A DNA stretch of 64,000 bases from Triticum aestivum (lineage: Eukaryota > Streptophyta > Magnoliopsida > Poales > Poaceae), in NCBI RefSeq assembly GCF_018294505.1, contig NC_057809.1:417807485-417871484 (forward strand), given 5' to 3'. This document shows, piece after piece, positions 32,851-43,993 of this stretch. The notes under the pieces are model-generated. The model saw only the letters and a program-made list of their open reading frames with translations. It ran no database searches and was not told the origin of the DNA. Made by a program: the position numbers and the translations under genes. Position 1 is the stretch's first letter. Each line of letters starts with the position of its first letter.

Positions 32851-33372
32851 ATGGCCTCTTCAAGCTTCTCCAAGGACAAGTTCTTCAAGAACGTCATCAA
32901 CCCATATTTGCGGGAAGTGGTGCAGCACCCTCAGGTCATCCAGATGCATGAGGGGGTGCTTCACCTCTGTGATGTGCCGTGTCCCAAGGGGACGGGAACC
33001 GTGGAGGCCAGGCTTGAAGCTGTGGAGCAAGACGTCTTCTGGTGCAAGGGGATGGTGGAGCGTGGGCTCAATGGCAATCACCTCATGATCACGGACCTTC
33101 CCCGTGATTTCAAGGTGGATGGCAAGCCCATGAAGGACATCATCTTCACCCTCAACGAGCAAATCAACTTTCTCCAAAGCCAGATCTATGATCTTCAAAA
33201 CCAAGTCTTTGAATATGAGGCGAGGTTTAAAGTTATGAGTTTGGTTGCTGGTTGCAGGACTCGTGAGACTCACTCCTCCTTTTATGATGGTGGGCCACTA
33301 CCATGGAAATCCGAGGACAAGATCTCTCCTTCATCACCATCATCATCTTCTTCACCACCAAAGGAGAATTGA
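32851..33372 (+). CDS. Third ORF of element A, after integrase, unknown function
   Basis: A 173-residue ORF from ATG 32851 (CTACCATGG context) to TGA 33372, with no stops even though gag-pol in the same element is badly broken. The N-terminus is MASSSFSKDKFFKNVINPYL. A predicted helical region (VEARLEAVEQDVFWCKGMVERG, then LNEQINFLQSQIYDLQNQVFEYEARF) looks like a coiled coil. The tail is rich in Ser, Pro and Lys. No transmembrane segment or signal peptide is visible. It sits where Athila elements carry an env-like ORF, but nothing in the sequence shows an envelope function. It may be expressed from its own promoter or by splicing. Confidence 0.62.
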   Translation: MASSSFSKDKFFKNVINPYLREVVQHPQVIQMHEGVLHLCDVPCPKGTGTVEARLEAVEQDVFWCKGMVERGLNGNHLMITDLPRDFKVDGKPMKDIIFTLNEQINFLQSQIYDLQNQVFEYEARFKVMSLVAGCRTRETHSSFYDGGPLPWKSEDKISPSSPSSSSSPPKEN

Positions 33373-34970
33373 GTATCGGGTATGGGCACTCCCCTTGGCT
33401 TCCGCCAAGCTTGGGGGGAGGTGCCCCGGTATCGTATCATCCCACTATCTTTTTTGCTTTTACTTATCCTAGTTCGATCATTTTCTTTTAGATGAAATAA
33501 ATTTAGTTTGACCCTTTCTTCTTTGAGAGTTTGCCTAGTGATCTATCCTTGTAATCGTGTGCAAGTTATATAATAAAGTTAGTTTGAGTTTTTGCTTTCT
33601 TTACTTTCATGTTGCAAATAAAGAAAAGAAATAAGAAAGAAAGAAAAAGAGAAAGGAAATAAATTAAGAAAGGAAATAAATCAATAAGATTATATCCTAA
33701 TCCTATGGTAGGTGATAGCACCACATAAGGAAAAGTATAAGTAGAAAATTTTATTAGAGATTGACAAACATAGCATTAGTCAATGATGCAACTCATGAAA
33801 GATTTAATAAGGGAAGAGAAGATTCACATACAGATATACTATCCTAGAAATGTTTTTTTATTGTGATCCCTCATCAAAATATTATATGCCAAAATTGTTG
33901 ACGCTGGACAAGGAAGACAACTTAATGGTTTATGTTTGTTTATATTCACATAGAAGTCATATTGTCATAGATCCTTTTAACATGTGGTGTTTGCCCCTAT
34001 CTTTGCTAGCCAAAAAAATCTGCACTAAGTAGAGATACTACTTCTACACCAAAAACCCTTAAACCCAAATCTTTTTCAAGTGTCCACCATACCTACCTAG
34101 GGATTGAGCAAGATCCCTCAAGTAAGTTTCCATCAGTGGAAAAAAGCAATAAAAATTGCTTCTAAAAGTGTGAGATCATTTAGTGTAAGAGAAAATTGAC
34201 CATTGTACGAACTTGTCTGACAAAGAATAAAAGAGATAGACTGCATAATAAAGGTTGTCATCTTAAGGGGCAATACAACATGACGTTCTCTTGCACTAAG
34301 GGATTGAGCATACAAACAAATAAGCGCATGGCAACCTCTGCTTCCCTCTACGAAGGGCCTATCCTTTATTTTTATGCACTTACTTTTATGCAAAGAGTCA
34401 AAGTTTTCCTTCTATTCCTTTTATTTTTCTCCTTTGGCAAGCATCATGTGCCGAGGAAAGATCTAGGCACATATGTCCAGTTGAATATAGATGGCATGAG
34501 TTATTATTGTTGACATCACCCTTGAGGTGAGTATGTTGGGAGGCGAAACTATAAGCCCCTATCTTTCTATGTGTCTGGTTGAAACGTTTTGCTCATGGGT
34601 ACGAGGTGAGTGTTAGCAATCATAGAAGACAATATGATGGTTGGGTATGTGAACTTGCCTAAAGGCTCCGACACGTGACCCTTCCTAAAAAGATGATGAA
34701 TTGTACTTGCAAAGTTGACTGAGAACATAGTTTGTCGGTTTCTAATAGAGTTTTTGCTTTATACTTTGATTGTGTGATGAACTATTACTTATTCATGAGA
34801 AGTATATGATAAAAGTTCTATGATAAAAGTCCTATGTTTAATGTTTTTGTGGTTATAATAATCAACATGATGCTTCTATGTCCGTATTTTGTTTTTATCG
34901 ACACCTCTCTCTCAAAGCATGTGGACATGTTTTTCAATTTTGATTTTCGCTTGAGGACAAGCGAGGTCTA
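33373..34970. other. Element A 3' non-coding region
   Basis: 1.6 kb of AT-rich sequence with no supported gene, ending at the polypurine tract. It includes a purine-rich tract at 33616-33687. Confidence 0.65.
33616..33687 (+). repeat. Purine-rich AAAG/AAAT low-complexity tract
   Basis: Mostly A with G in units such as AAAGAAAG and GGAAATAAA, about 70 bp with very few pyrimidines. Confidence 0.8.
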
Positions 34971-34982
34971 AGATTGGGGGAG
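34971..34982 (+). other. Polypurine tract of element A
   Basis: AGATTGGGGGAG directly before the LTR start, after the coding-like phrase TTGAGGACAAGC that is usual in this group. Confidence 0.8.
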
Positions 34983-34983
34983 T

Positions 34984-36139
34984 TGATACGTCCATTTTGC
35001 ATCATGTTTTCTTACTGTTATTTACAATTTTTTATCCATAATAATGCCTTTTGGAGTAATTATAATGCCTTTCTTTCATAATTTGCAAGGAACACACCAA
35101 GAGGGAGCATTCCGGCAGTTGGAAACCTGGACCTGGAAAAGCTACGTCAGGCCACCTATTCTGCACAACTCCAAATGAGCTAAAACTTCACGTAGATTTT
35201 TTATGGCTTATTTAAGAAATACTGGAGATAATAAACACCAGAGGGGGGCCACTAGGTGGGCACAGCCCACCTGGGCGGGCTAGGCCCCCCAGGCGCGCCC
35301 TGGTGGGTTATGGCCTCCTCGGCACACCTCCGGTGCCCATCTTCTGGTATATAAGTCATTTTGACCTAGAAAAAAAAATAAGGAGAGGACTTTCGGGACG
35401 AAGCACCGCCGCCTCAAGGTGGATCTTGGGCAGGAGCACTTTTGCCCTCCGGCGAAGCGATTCCACCGGGGGAACTTCCCTCCCGGAGGGGGAAATCATC
35501 GTCATCATCGTCACCAACAACTCTCCCATCTTGGGGAGGGCAATCTCCATCAACATCTTCGACAACACCATATCCTCTCAAACTCTAGTTCATCTCTTGT
35601 GTTCAATCTTCTTACCGGAACTATAGATTGGTGCTTGTGGGTGACTAGTAGTGTTGATTACATCTTGTAGTTGATTACTATATGGTTTATTTGGTGGAAT
35701 ATTATATGTTCAGATCCATTATGCTATTTAATACTCCTCTAATCATGAACATGTTTATCATTTGTGAGTAATTACTTTTGTTCTTGAGGTCACGGGAGAA
35801 ACCATGTTGCAAGTAATCATGTGAACTTGATATGTGTTCGATATTTTGATAGTATGTATGTTGTTATTCCCTTAGTGGTGTCATTTGAACGTCGACTACA
35901 TGACACTTCACCATATTTGGGCCTAAGGGAATGCATTGTGGAGTAGCCATTAGATGGTGGGTTGCGAGAGTGATAGAAGCTTAAACCCCATTTTATGCGC
36001 TATTTCTTAAGGGACCGACTGGATCCAAAAGTTTAATGCTATGGTTAGTATTTATTCTTAATACTTTTCTGTAGTTGCGGATGCTTGCAGGGGGTTAATC
36101 ATAAGTAGGAGGTTTATTCAAGTAAGAACAACACCTAAG
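34984..36139 (+). repeat. Element A 3' LTR, truncated at right
   Basis: It starts TGATACGTCCATTTTG. A perfect palindrome AGGTGGGC-ACA-GCCCACCT lies at 35254-35272 and a TATA box TATATAAG at 35348-35355. It ends in ...AACAACACCTAAG without a CA terminus and meets an incomplete LTR of element D. From memory the WHAM LTR continues beyond this phrase, so part of the end is missing. Confidence 0.82.
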
Positions 36140-37813
36140 TAGTCTCCAACGTATCTATAATTTTTGATTGTTCCATGCTATTATATTATCCATCTTGGAT
36201 GTTTAATAAGCATTTATATGCTATTTTATATGATTTTGGGGACTAACCTATTAACCTAGAGCCTAGTGTCAGTTTCTCTTTTTCCTTGTTTTTGAGTTTC
36301 ACGGATAAGGAATATCAAACGGAGTCCAATTGACCTGAAACTTTACGACGATTGTTTTTGAGCCAAAACAAGCCCACGGAGTACCGGAGTTGGCCCAGAA
36401 GAGTCCCGAGTCATCAACAAGGGTGGAGGGCGCCCCCACCCCTAGGGCGCGCCCTCCGACCTTGTGGTTCACTCGTGGGCTCCCCTGACTTGTTCTCGAT
36501 GCCAACAGCTCTTATATATCCCCAAACCTCCAGAACCAAACCTAGATCGGGAGTTCGCCGCTGCAAGCCTCTGTAGCCACCAAAAACTAATCGGGGCTCT
36601 GTTTCGGTACCCTGCCGGAGGGGGAAATCATCATCGATGGCCATCTTCGTCATCCCAACGCTCTCCATGACGAGGAGGGAGTAGTTCACCCTCGGTGCTG
36701 AGGGTATGTACCAGTAGCTATGTGTTTGATCTCTCTCTCTCTATCTCTGTCTCTCATGTTCTTGATTTGGCACGATCTTGATGTACCATGAGCTTTGCTA
36801 TTATAGTTGGATCTTATGATGTTTCTCCCCCTTTACCTTCTTGTAATATATTGAGTTTTCCCTTTGAAGTTATCTTATCGGATTGAGTCTTTAAGGATTT
36901 GAGAACACTTGATGTATGTCTTGCATGTGCTTATCTGTGGTGACAATGGATATTCACGTGATCTACTTGATGTATGTTTTGGTGATCAACTTGCGGGTTA
37001 TGTGACCTTTTGAACTTATGCATAGGGGTTGGCACATGTTTTTGTTTTGACTCTCCGGTAGAAACTTTGGGGCACTCTTTGAATTTCTTTGTGTAGGTTC
37101 GAATAGATGAATATGAGATTGTGTGATGCATATCGTATAATCAAACTCGCGGATACTTGTGGTGACATTGGAGTATCTAGGTGCCATTAGGGTTTTGGTT
37201 GATGTGTGTCTTAAGGTGTTATTTTAGTAAAAACTCTAGGGCTGTTTGTGACACTTATAGGAATAGCCCAATAGATCAATCCGAGATAATAACTTTGAGG
37301 TGGTTTCGTACCCTACAATAATCTCTTCATTTATTCTCCACTATTAGTGACTTCGGAGTGACTCTTTATTGCACATTGGGGGATTTTTATATGATCTAAT
37401 TATGTTATCATTGTTGAGAGAACTTGCACTAGTGAAAGTATGAACCATAGGCCTTGTTTCCAAGCATTGTAATACCGTTTCCGCTCACTTTTACCACTTG
37501 TTACCTTGCTGTTTTCATATTTTCCGATTACAAAAACCTATATCTACCATCCATATTGCACTTGTATCACCATCTCTTCGCCGAACTAGTGCACTTATAC
37601 AATTTACCATTGTATTGGGTCTGTTGGCGACAAAATAGACTCTTTGTTATTTGGTTGCAGGGTTGTTTGAGAGAGACCATCTTCATCCTATGCCTCCCAC
37701 AGATTGATAAACCTTAGGTCATCCACTTGAGGGAAATTTGTTGCTATCCTACAAAACTCTGCACTTGGAGGCCCAACAACGTCTACATAGATAAAGTTGT
37801 GTAGTTGACATCA
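36140..37813 (+). repeat. Element D LTR 1
   Basis: It lacks the first bases (TGATAT) and starts near GTCTCCAACGTATC. It ends TTGACATCA before the primer site. It holds an inverted repeat GGAGGGCGC/GCGCCCTCC (36424-36456), a TATA box near 36513, and a CT-rich microsatellite (36729-36757). Without its outer terminus the junction with A is not a clean insertion. Confidence 0.88.
36729..36757 (+). repeat. CT microsatellite in element D LTR
   Basis: (CT)n-rich run ATCTCTCTCTCTC with interruptions. LTR 2 has a shorter version at about 41888-41908. Confidence 0.8.
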
Positions 37814-37823
37814 AGCTCTTTTC

Positions 37824-37841
37824 TGGCGCCGTTGCCGGGGA
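37824..37841 (+). other. Primer-binding site of element D (tRNA-Asp type)
   Basis: TGGCGCCGTTGCCGGGGA, 10 bp after the LTR end. This is the 18-base complement expected for a plant tRNA-Asp 3' end. Confidence 0.88.
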
Positions 37842-37938
37842 GGTTAGTGCTTGAAGGCATATCTTTAGATCTTGCAATCAAATCTTTTAGTTTCTTGTTT
37901 TATCACTAGTTTAGTCTATAAAAGAAAACTACAAAAAA

Positions 37939-38352
37939 ATGGAATTGAGGTTGCCTCATATGCTTCATCTTTTTAATGTCTTTCATGAAAATAAGGACTC
38001 CGATAATTGTGCCAAAGTGTTAGAAGAAGAATGCATTAAAATGTTTGGCACTCAATCCTTGAATGATGAGCATGATTGCAATGTTGTTAGTATGAATTCT
38101 TTGAATATCCATGATTCTAATGATATGCAAAGCCACAAGCTTGGGGATGCTATGTTTGATGAAGATGATATTTTTTGTCCCCCAAGTTTTGATGAGCGAA
38201 TTTATTATGATGAAAGCATGCCTCCTATTTATGATGATTATTGTGATGACATGCATGCTATAGAGAATAATTATAACCATGAAGCTTGTCATCATGATTT
38301 TAATTTTCAATTAGATTATGCCTCACATGATAGTTATTTTATTGAGTTGTAA
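37939..38352 (+). CDS. Element D ORF in gag position, unknown function
   Basis: 137 codons from ATG 37939 (MELRLPHMLHLF) to TAA 38350-38352. The protein is acidic and rich in Asp, Asn and His, with DCN-x3-MNSLN and KLGDAMFDEDDIF. The middle matches the ORF of element E in pattern (DCN, NS, N, MQ, KLGDA). It lies about 100 bp after the primer site, where gag normally starts, but shows no capsid domain or zinc knuckle. The KLGDA codons lie on the repeated phrase AAGCTTGGGGATGC. A second, truncated copy is at 61110-61386. It may be a relic of an Athila-type gag. Confidence 0.5.
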   Translation: MELRLPHMLHLFNVFHENKDSDNCAKVLEEECIKMFGTQSLNDEHDCNVVSMNSLNIHDSNDMQSHKLGDAMFDEDDIFCPPSFDERIYYDESMPPIYDDYCDDMHAIENNYNHEACHHDFNFQLDYASHDSYFIEL

Positions 38353-38726
38353 AATTTCTATGCTTGTAGATCATGAAAATAATTCTTTATGTGATGGTTA
38401 TATTGTTGAATTCATTCATTCATGATGCTACTGAAAATTATTATGAGGGAGGAATATATGCTTGTAGGAGTTGCAATAATATCAAGTTTCCTCTCTATGT
38501 GTTGAAAATCTTGAAGTTATGTTTGTTTTACCTTCCTATGCAAGTTGATTCTTGTTACCATAAGTTGTTTGATAACAAAATCCCTATGCATAGGAAGTGG
38601 GTTAGACTTAAAATGTGCTTGTCATATGCTTCATGATGCTCTCTTTATGCTTCAACTCTTATCTTTTATGTAAGCATCATTGTCATCATCATGCCTAGCT
38701 CGAAAGGCAATAGAGAAAAGCGCTTG

Positions 38727-38742
38727 TTGGGAGACAACCCAA
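38727..38742 (+). other. Conserved small inverted repeat TTGGG/CCCAA in element D
   Basis: TTGGG, six-base spacer, CCCAA within GCGCTTGTTGGGAGACAACC. The same motif occurs at 55822-55837 in element E. Confidence 0.55.
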
Positions 38743-39974
38743 TATTTATACCTACTATTTTCATGTGTTCACATGATTATGCTACTGTAGTAATCGTGTT
38801 TTATAGCTTTTGTTTCAATAAAGTGCCAAGTAAGACCTTTGGGATGGCTTACGGTGATAGTTGATTTGATCTTGGTGAAAAAAGGAAAATTTTGTGCTCA
38901 GGAAAATAATTTTCATTTTTAGCAGAAGCGTGATAAAATACTGATTCTTTTTGCATAAGATTAATAAACAAATTTCTCAAGTTTTCCTAATTTTTCAGAA
39001 TTTTTGGACTTATATAAGTATTCGAGAGTTACAGATTACTACAGACTGTTCTGTTTTTGATAAATTCTGTTTTCTATGTGTTGTTTGCTTATTTTGATGA
39101 ATCTGTGAGTAGTATCGGAGAGTATGAACCATGGAGAAGTTGGAATACAGAAGATATTACATCAATATAAAAAAATAATGAGTTCACAACAGTACCCAAA
39201 GTGGTGATTTGCTTTCTTATACTAACGAAGCTTACGAGTTTTCTGTTGAGTTTTGTGTTGTGAAGTTTTCATGTTTTGGGTGAAGTTTCGATGGACTAGG
39301 GAATAAGGAGTGGCAAGAGCCTATGCTTGGGGATTCCCAAGGCACCCCAAGTTAATATTAAAGGACAACTAAGATCCTAAGCTTGGGGATGCCCCCGATG
39401 GCATCCCCTCTTTCATCTTCATTCATCGACAACTTTACTTGGAGCTATATTTTTATTCACCACATGATATGTGTCTTGCTTGGAGCTTCATTTTATTTTA
39501 TTATTATTTTCTTGTTGTTATTTAGAATAATGTTTTTCATCTTTTAGTTTAATAAAAAGTTCAAGTAAGATGGTAATTTTATTTGGTTATAAATTCAGTC
39601 CAAATATGATAGGCATCCAAAAGGGATATAATAAAACTTTCATATAAAGTGCATTGAATACTATGAGAAGTTTGATCCCTTATGATTGTTTTGAGATATG
39701 AAGATGGTGATATTAGAGTCATGCTAGTGAGTAGTTGTGAATTTGAGAAATACTTGTGTTAAGGTTTGTGAGTCCTGTAGCATGCACATATGGTGAACCG
39801 TTATGTAATGAAGTTGGAGCATGAGATATTTTTTGATTGTCTTCCTTATGAGTGGCGGTCGGGGATGAGCGATGGTCGTTTCCTACCAATCTATCCCCCT
39901 AGGAGCATGCATGTAGTATTTTGTTTCGATGGCTAATAGACTTTTGCAATAAGTATGTGAGTTCTTTATGACTA

Positions 39975-40343
39975 ATGTTGAGTCCATGGATTATACACAC
40001 TCTCACCCTTCCACCATTGCTAGCCTCTCTAGTACCGCACAACTTTCGCCGGTACCATACACCCACCATATACCTTCCTCAAAATAGCCACCATACCTAC
40101 CTACTATGGCATTTCCATAGCCATTCCGAGATATATTGCCATGCAACATTCCACCGTTCCGTTTATTATGACACACTCCATCATTGTCATATTGCTTTGC
40201 ATGATCATGTAGTTGACATCGTATGGGCAAAGCCACCATTCATAATTCTCTCATACATGTTACTCTTGATTCATTGCACATCCCGATACACCGCCAGAGG
40301 CATTCATATAGAGTCACATTTTTTTCTAAGTATTGAGTTGTAA
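39975..40343 (+). other. Open frame shared by elements D and E, unknown significance
   Basis: 122 codons starting MLSPWIIHTLTL. Element E keeps a similar frame at 57229-57528 (MLSPWIIRTLTH), open for 99 codons. It is rich in His, Leu and Tyr with no recognised domain. Since the surrounding DNA is equally similar, selection on the protein cannot be claimed. Confidence 0.25.
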
Positions 40344-41278
40344 TTCTTGAGTTGTAAGTAAATAAAAGTGTGATGATCTTCATTATTAGAGCATTGTCCC
40401 GTGTGAGGAAAGGATGATGGAGACTATGATTCCCCCAAAAGTCGGGATGAGACTCCGGACAAAAAAAAGAGGCCAAAAAAATAGAAGGCCCAAAAAAAGA
40501 GAGAAAAGAGAGAAGGGGCAATGTTACCATCCTTTTACCACACTTGTGCTTCAAAGTAGCACCATGATCTTCATGATAGAGAGTCTCCTACGTTATCACT
40601 TGCATATACTAGTGGGAATTTTCATTATAGAACTTGGCTTGTATATTCCAATGATGGTCTTCCTCAAATTGCCCTAAGTCTTCGTGAGCAAGCAAGTTGG
40701 ATGCACCCCACTTAGTTTCTTTTTGAGCTTTGATAAACTTATAGCTCTGGTGCATCCGTTGCATGGCAATCTCTACCCACTCACATTGATATCTATTGAT
40801 GGGCATCTCCATAGCCCGTTGATACGCCTAGTTGATGTGAGACTATCTCTTTCTTTTTGTCTGCTCCACAACCACCATCTATTCCACCTATAGTGCTATG
40901 TCCATGGCTCACACTCATGTATTGCGTGAAACTTGAAAAAGTTTGAGAACATCAAAAGTATGAAACAATTGCTTGGCTTGTCATCGGGGTTGTGCATGAT
41001 TTGAATTTTGTGTGTGATGAAGATGAAGCATAGCCAGACTATATTATTTTGTAGGGATAAGCTTTCTTTGTCCATGTTCTTTTGAGAAGACATAATTGCC
41101 TTGTTAGTAGGCTTGAAGTATTATTGTTTTATGTCAATATTAAACTTTTGTTTTGAATCATGCGGATCTAAACATTCATGCCAGAATAAAGGAAATTACA
41201 TGGATAAATATGTTAGGTAGCATTCCACATCAAAAATTCTGTTTTTACCATTTACCTACTCGATGATGAGCAGGAATT

Positions 41279-41293
41279 AAGCTTGGGGATGCT
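41279..41293 (+). other. Polypurine-position tract of element D
   Basis: AAGCTTGGGGATGCT directly before the TGATATG LTR start, in the place and form used by this family. Confidence 0.75.
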
Positions 41294-42141
41294 TGATATG
41301 TCTCCAACGTATCTATAATTTTTTATTGTTCCATGCTATTATATTATCTATCTTGGATGTTTTATATGCATTAATATGCTATTTTATATGATTTTTGGGA
41401 CTAAATTATTAACCTAGAGCCCAGTGTCACTTTCTGTTTTTTCCCTTGTTCTTGAGTTTCGCAGAAAAGGAATATCAAACAGAGTCCAATTGACCTGGAA
41501 CTTTACGACGATTGTTTTGGACGAAAAGAAGCCCATGGAGTACTGGAGTTGGTCCAGAAGAGTCCCGAGTCATCCACAAGGGTGGAGGGCGCCCTCACCC
41601 CCCTAGGGCGCGCCATCTAACCTTGTGGTTGACTTGTGGGCTCCCCTGACTTGTTCTCAATGCCAACACCTCTTATATATTCCCAAACCTCCAGAACATA
41701 ACCTAGATCGGGAGTTCCACCACTGCAAGCCTCTGTAGCCACCAAAAACTAATCGGGTCCCTGTTCTGGCACCCTGCCGGAGGGGGAAATCATCACCGGT
41801 GGCCATCTTCATCATCTCGGCACTCTCCATGACGAGGAGGGAGTAGTTCACCCTCAGGGATGAGGGTATGTAATAGTAGCTATGTGTTTGATCTCTCTCT
41901 CTCTCTCGTGTTCTTGATTTGGCATGATCTTGATGTACACGAGCTTTGCTATTATAGTTGGATCTTATGATGTTTCTCCCCCTCTACCTTCTTGTAATGG
42001 ATTGAGTTTTCCCTTTGAAGTTATCTTATTGGATTGAGTCTTTAAGGATTTGAGAACACATGATGTATGCCTTGCATGTGCTTATCTGTGGTGACAATGG
42101 GATATTCACATGATGTACTTGATGTATGTTTTGGTGATCAA
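41294..42141 (+). repeat. Element D LTR 2, first part
   Basis: Starts TGATATGTCTCCAACG. Cut by element E after ...TTGGTGATCAA. It continues at 60165 (CTTGCGGGTT). LTR 1 shows the undivided sequence at about 36982-36999. Confidence 0.92.
42137..42141. other. Target-site duplication (left) of element E, ATCAA
   Basis: Recurs at 60160-60164. LTR 1 of element D has a single ATCAA at the matching place. Confidence 0.92.
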
Positions 42142-42945
42142 TGATATGTCTCCAACGTATCTATAATTTTTGATTGTTCCATGCTATTATATTATTTGTT
42201 TTGGATGTTTAATGGGATTTAATATGCTCTTTTATATTATTTTTGGGACTAACCTATTAACCGGAGGCCCAGTGCCAGTTTCTGTTTTGGCCTATTTTAG
42301 AGCTTTACAGAAAAGGAATACCAAACGGAATGAAACACTCGCGATGATCTTTCTTGGACCGAAAGCAAGCCAGAAGACTTGGAGTCGAAGTCTGGAACTC
42401 CACGAGGAAGCCACGAGGTAGGAGGGAGCGCCCAGGGGGGTAGGCACGCCCCCACCCTCATGGGCCCCTCGTAGGTCAACCGACGTACTTATTTCGCCTA
42501 TATATACTGTTATACCCTAGAAACATCAGGGAGAGCGACGAAACCACTTTTACACCGCCGCAACCTTCTGTACCTGTCAGATCCCATCTTGGGGCCTTTT
42601 TCGGTGATCTGCCGGAGGGGGAATCGATCATGGAGGGCTTCTACATGAACACCATTGCCTCTCCGATGAAGCATGAGTAGTTTACCACAAACCTTCGGGT
42701 CCATAGTTATTAGCTAGATGGCTTGTTCTCTCTCTTTGATTCTCAATACAAAGTTCTCCTTGATGTTCTTGGAGATCTATTCGATGTAATACTCTTTTGC
42801 GGTGTGTTTGTCGAGATCCGATGAATTGTGGATTTATGAACAAGATTATCTATGAATATTATTTGGTTCTTCTATGAATTCTTATATGCATGATTTGATA
42901 TCTTTGCAAGTCTCTTCGAATTATCGGTTTAGTTTCGCCTACTAA
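42142..42945 (+). repeat. Element E left LTR, first part
   Basis: Starts TGATATGTCTCCAACG, with a TATA box near 42495-42503. Cut by LTR F after TTTCGCCTACTAA. The right LTR shows the uncut sequence (GCCTACTAGATTGATC) near 59381-59396. Confidence 0.9.
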
Positions 42946-43186
42946 TGTCGGTTGTGGGGTTCCGGCAAACCCTTAAGGTTCAAACACTGGGGTGCACGTG
43001 AAGTCTTTTCCTCCCACCGATCTACGCCCTAGCTCGCTAAGATCTCGTGGATGAACCCGACAAACTCGCAACACAGAAACACACAAGATTTATACTGGTT
43101 CGGGCCACCGTTGTGGTGTAATACCCTACTCCAGTGTGGTGGTGGTGGATTGCCTCCAGGGCTGATGATGAACAATACAAGGGGAT
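42946..43186. repeat. Element F: solo LTR, left part
   Basis: Starts TGTCGGTTGTGGGG after ACTAA. Contains TTTATACTGGTTCGGGCC and ATACCCTACTCC. It is interrupted by element G at GGGGAT. F continues at 53234. Together about 900 bp with no primer site or coding region, so a solo LTR. Orientation is unknown; similarity to the LTR of G suggests minus. Confidence 0.78.
43182..43186. other. Target-site duplication (left) of element G, GGGAT
   Basis: Recurs at 53229-53233 directly after the element's CCCTCA end. Confidence 0.92.
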
Positions 43187-43668
43187 TGTCGGTGTCAAAA
43201 CCGGCGGATCTCAGGTAGGGGGTCCCGAACTGTGCGTCTAGGCTGGATGGTAACAGGAGGCAGAGGACACGATGTTTTACCCAGGTTCGGGCCCTCTTGA
43301 TGGAGGTAAAACCATACGTCCTGCTTGATTAATATTGATGATATGGGTAGTACAAGAGTAGATCTACCACGAGATCAGAGAGGCTAAACCCTAGAAGCTA
43401 GCCTATGGTATGACTGTATGTTGTGATTGTTGTCCTACGGACTAAAACCCTTCAGTTTATATATACACTGGAGAGGGTTAGGGTTACACAAGGTCAGTTA
43501 CAAAGGAGGAGATATCCATATCCGTATTGCCTAGCTTGCCTTCCACGCCAAGTAGAGTCCCATCCGGACACGAGACGAAGTCTTCAATCTTGTATCTTCA
43601 TAGTCTAACAGTCCGGCCAAAGGATATAGTCTGGCTGTCCAGAGACCCCCTAATCCAGGACTCCCTCA
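43187..43668 (-). repeat. Element G 3' LTR
   Basis: TGTCGGTGTCAAAACC to GACTCCCTCA on +. On - a TATA-like TATATATAA lies near 43457-43466. It matches 52747-53228. Confidence 0.93.
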
Positions 43669-43993
43669 GTAGCCCTTGAACTAGGCTTCAATGACGATGA
43701 GTCTGACGTGCAGTATTGTCTTCGGCATTGCAAGGCGGGTTCCTCTCCAAATTCTGTGTACCTGTCAAAATAGTGTCCGTTTTCTTGTGACTGTTGCACT
43801 CCTTGGCTTCCACGCCCAATAATGGCCACTTTCCACGTGTCGAGCGAATGTGAAGAGCCAGGGTGTTTTCACATTTACCCCCTAGCTGTGTGAATGAGCC
43901 GCCTATTAAAAAGACGGGGATTTAGATCCAAATCACACCATCCTCCCTTGGCGAGCCTTCATCGGAGCGCGCCCGACAGAGATCCATTCCATC
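43669..43993. other. Element G end region and leader of the antisense gene
   Basis: 325 bp. It holds the - strand polypurine position next to the LTR (AAGGGCTAC on -) and, on +, a possible promoter (GCCTATTAAAAAG near 43900-43915) about 80-90 bp before the antisense gene ATG. Confidence 0.45.

Larger units (their letters stand above)
1..36139 (+). mobile_element. Element A: Athila-type Ty3/Gypsy LTR retrotransposon (WHAM-like), 5' end outside window
   Basis: Decayed gag, protease and reverse transcriptase segments run from base 1 to 2350. RNase H, integrase, a third ORF, a polypurine tract and a 3' LTR run from 30606 to 36139. The two parts join exactly across a CTATA duplication once element B (2351-30600) is removed. 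The order protease, RT, RNase H, integrase is Gypsy. The RT box of FMDDF type, the ORF after integrase and the LTR start TGATACGTCC fit the Athila clade, and the LTR start resembles the wheat WHAM family from memory. The 5' LTR and gag start lie left of the window. The 3' LTR is cut at 36139 by element D. Clade is fairly sure; family name is less so. Confidence 0.85.
38353..41278. other. Element D internal non-coding region
   Basis: 2.9 kb with no gene supported. It parallels 55538-58558 of element E segment by segment. It includes a hairpin (38727-38742), repeats of a GCTTGGGGAT phrase (39327, 39380), and the conserved open frame at 39975-40343. Confidence 0.7.

Noticed and set aside
43089..43110. 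GGTTCGGGCC as a Pol III B box of a tRNA or SINE
   Set aside because: No A box at the right distance and no tRNA fold; it lies in an LTR.
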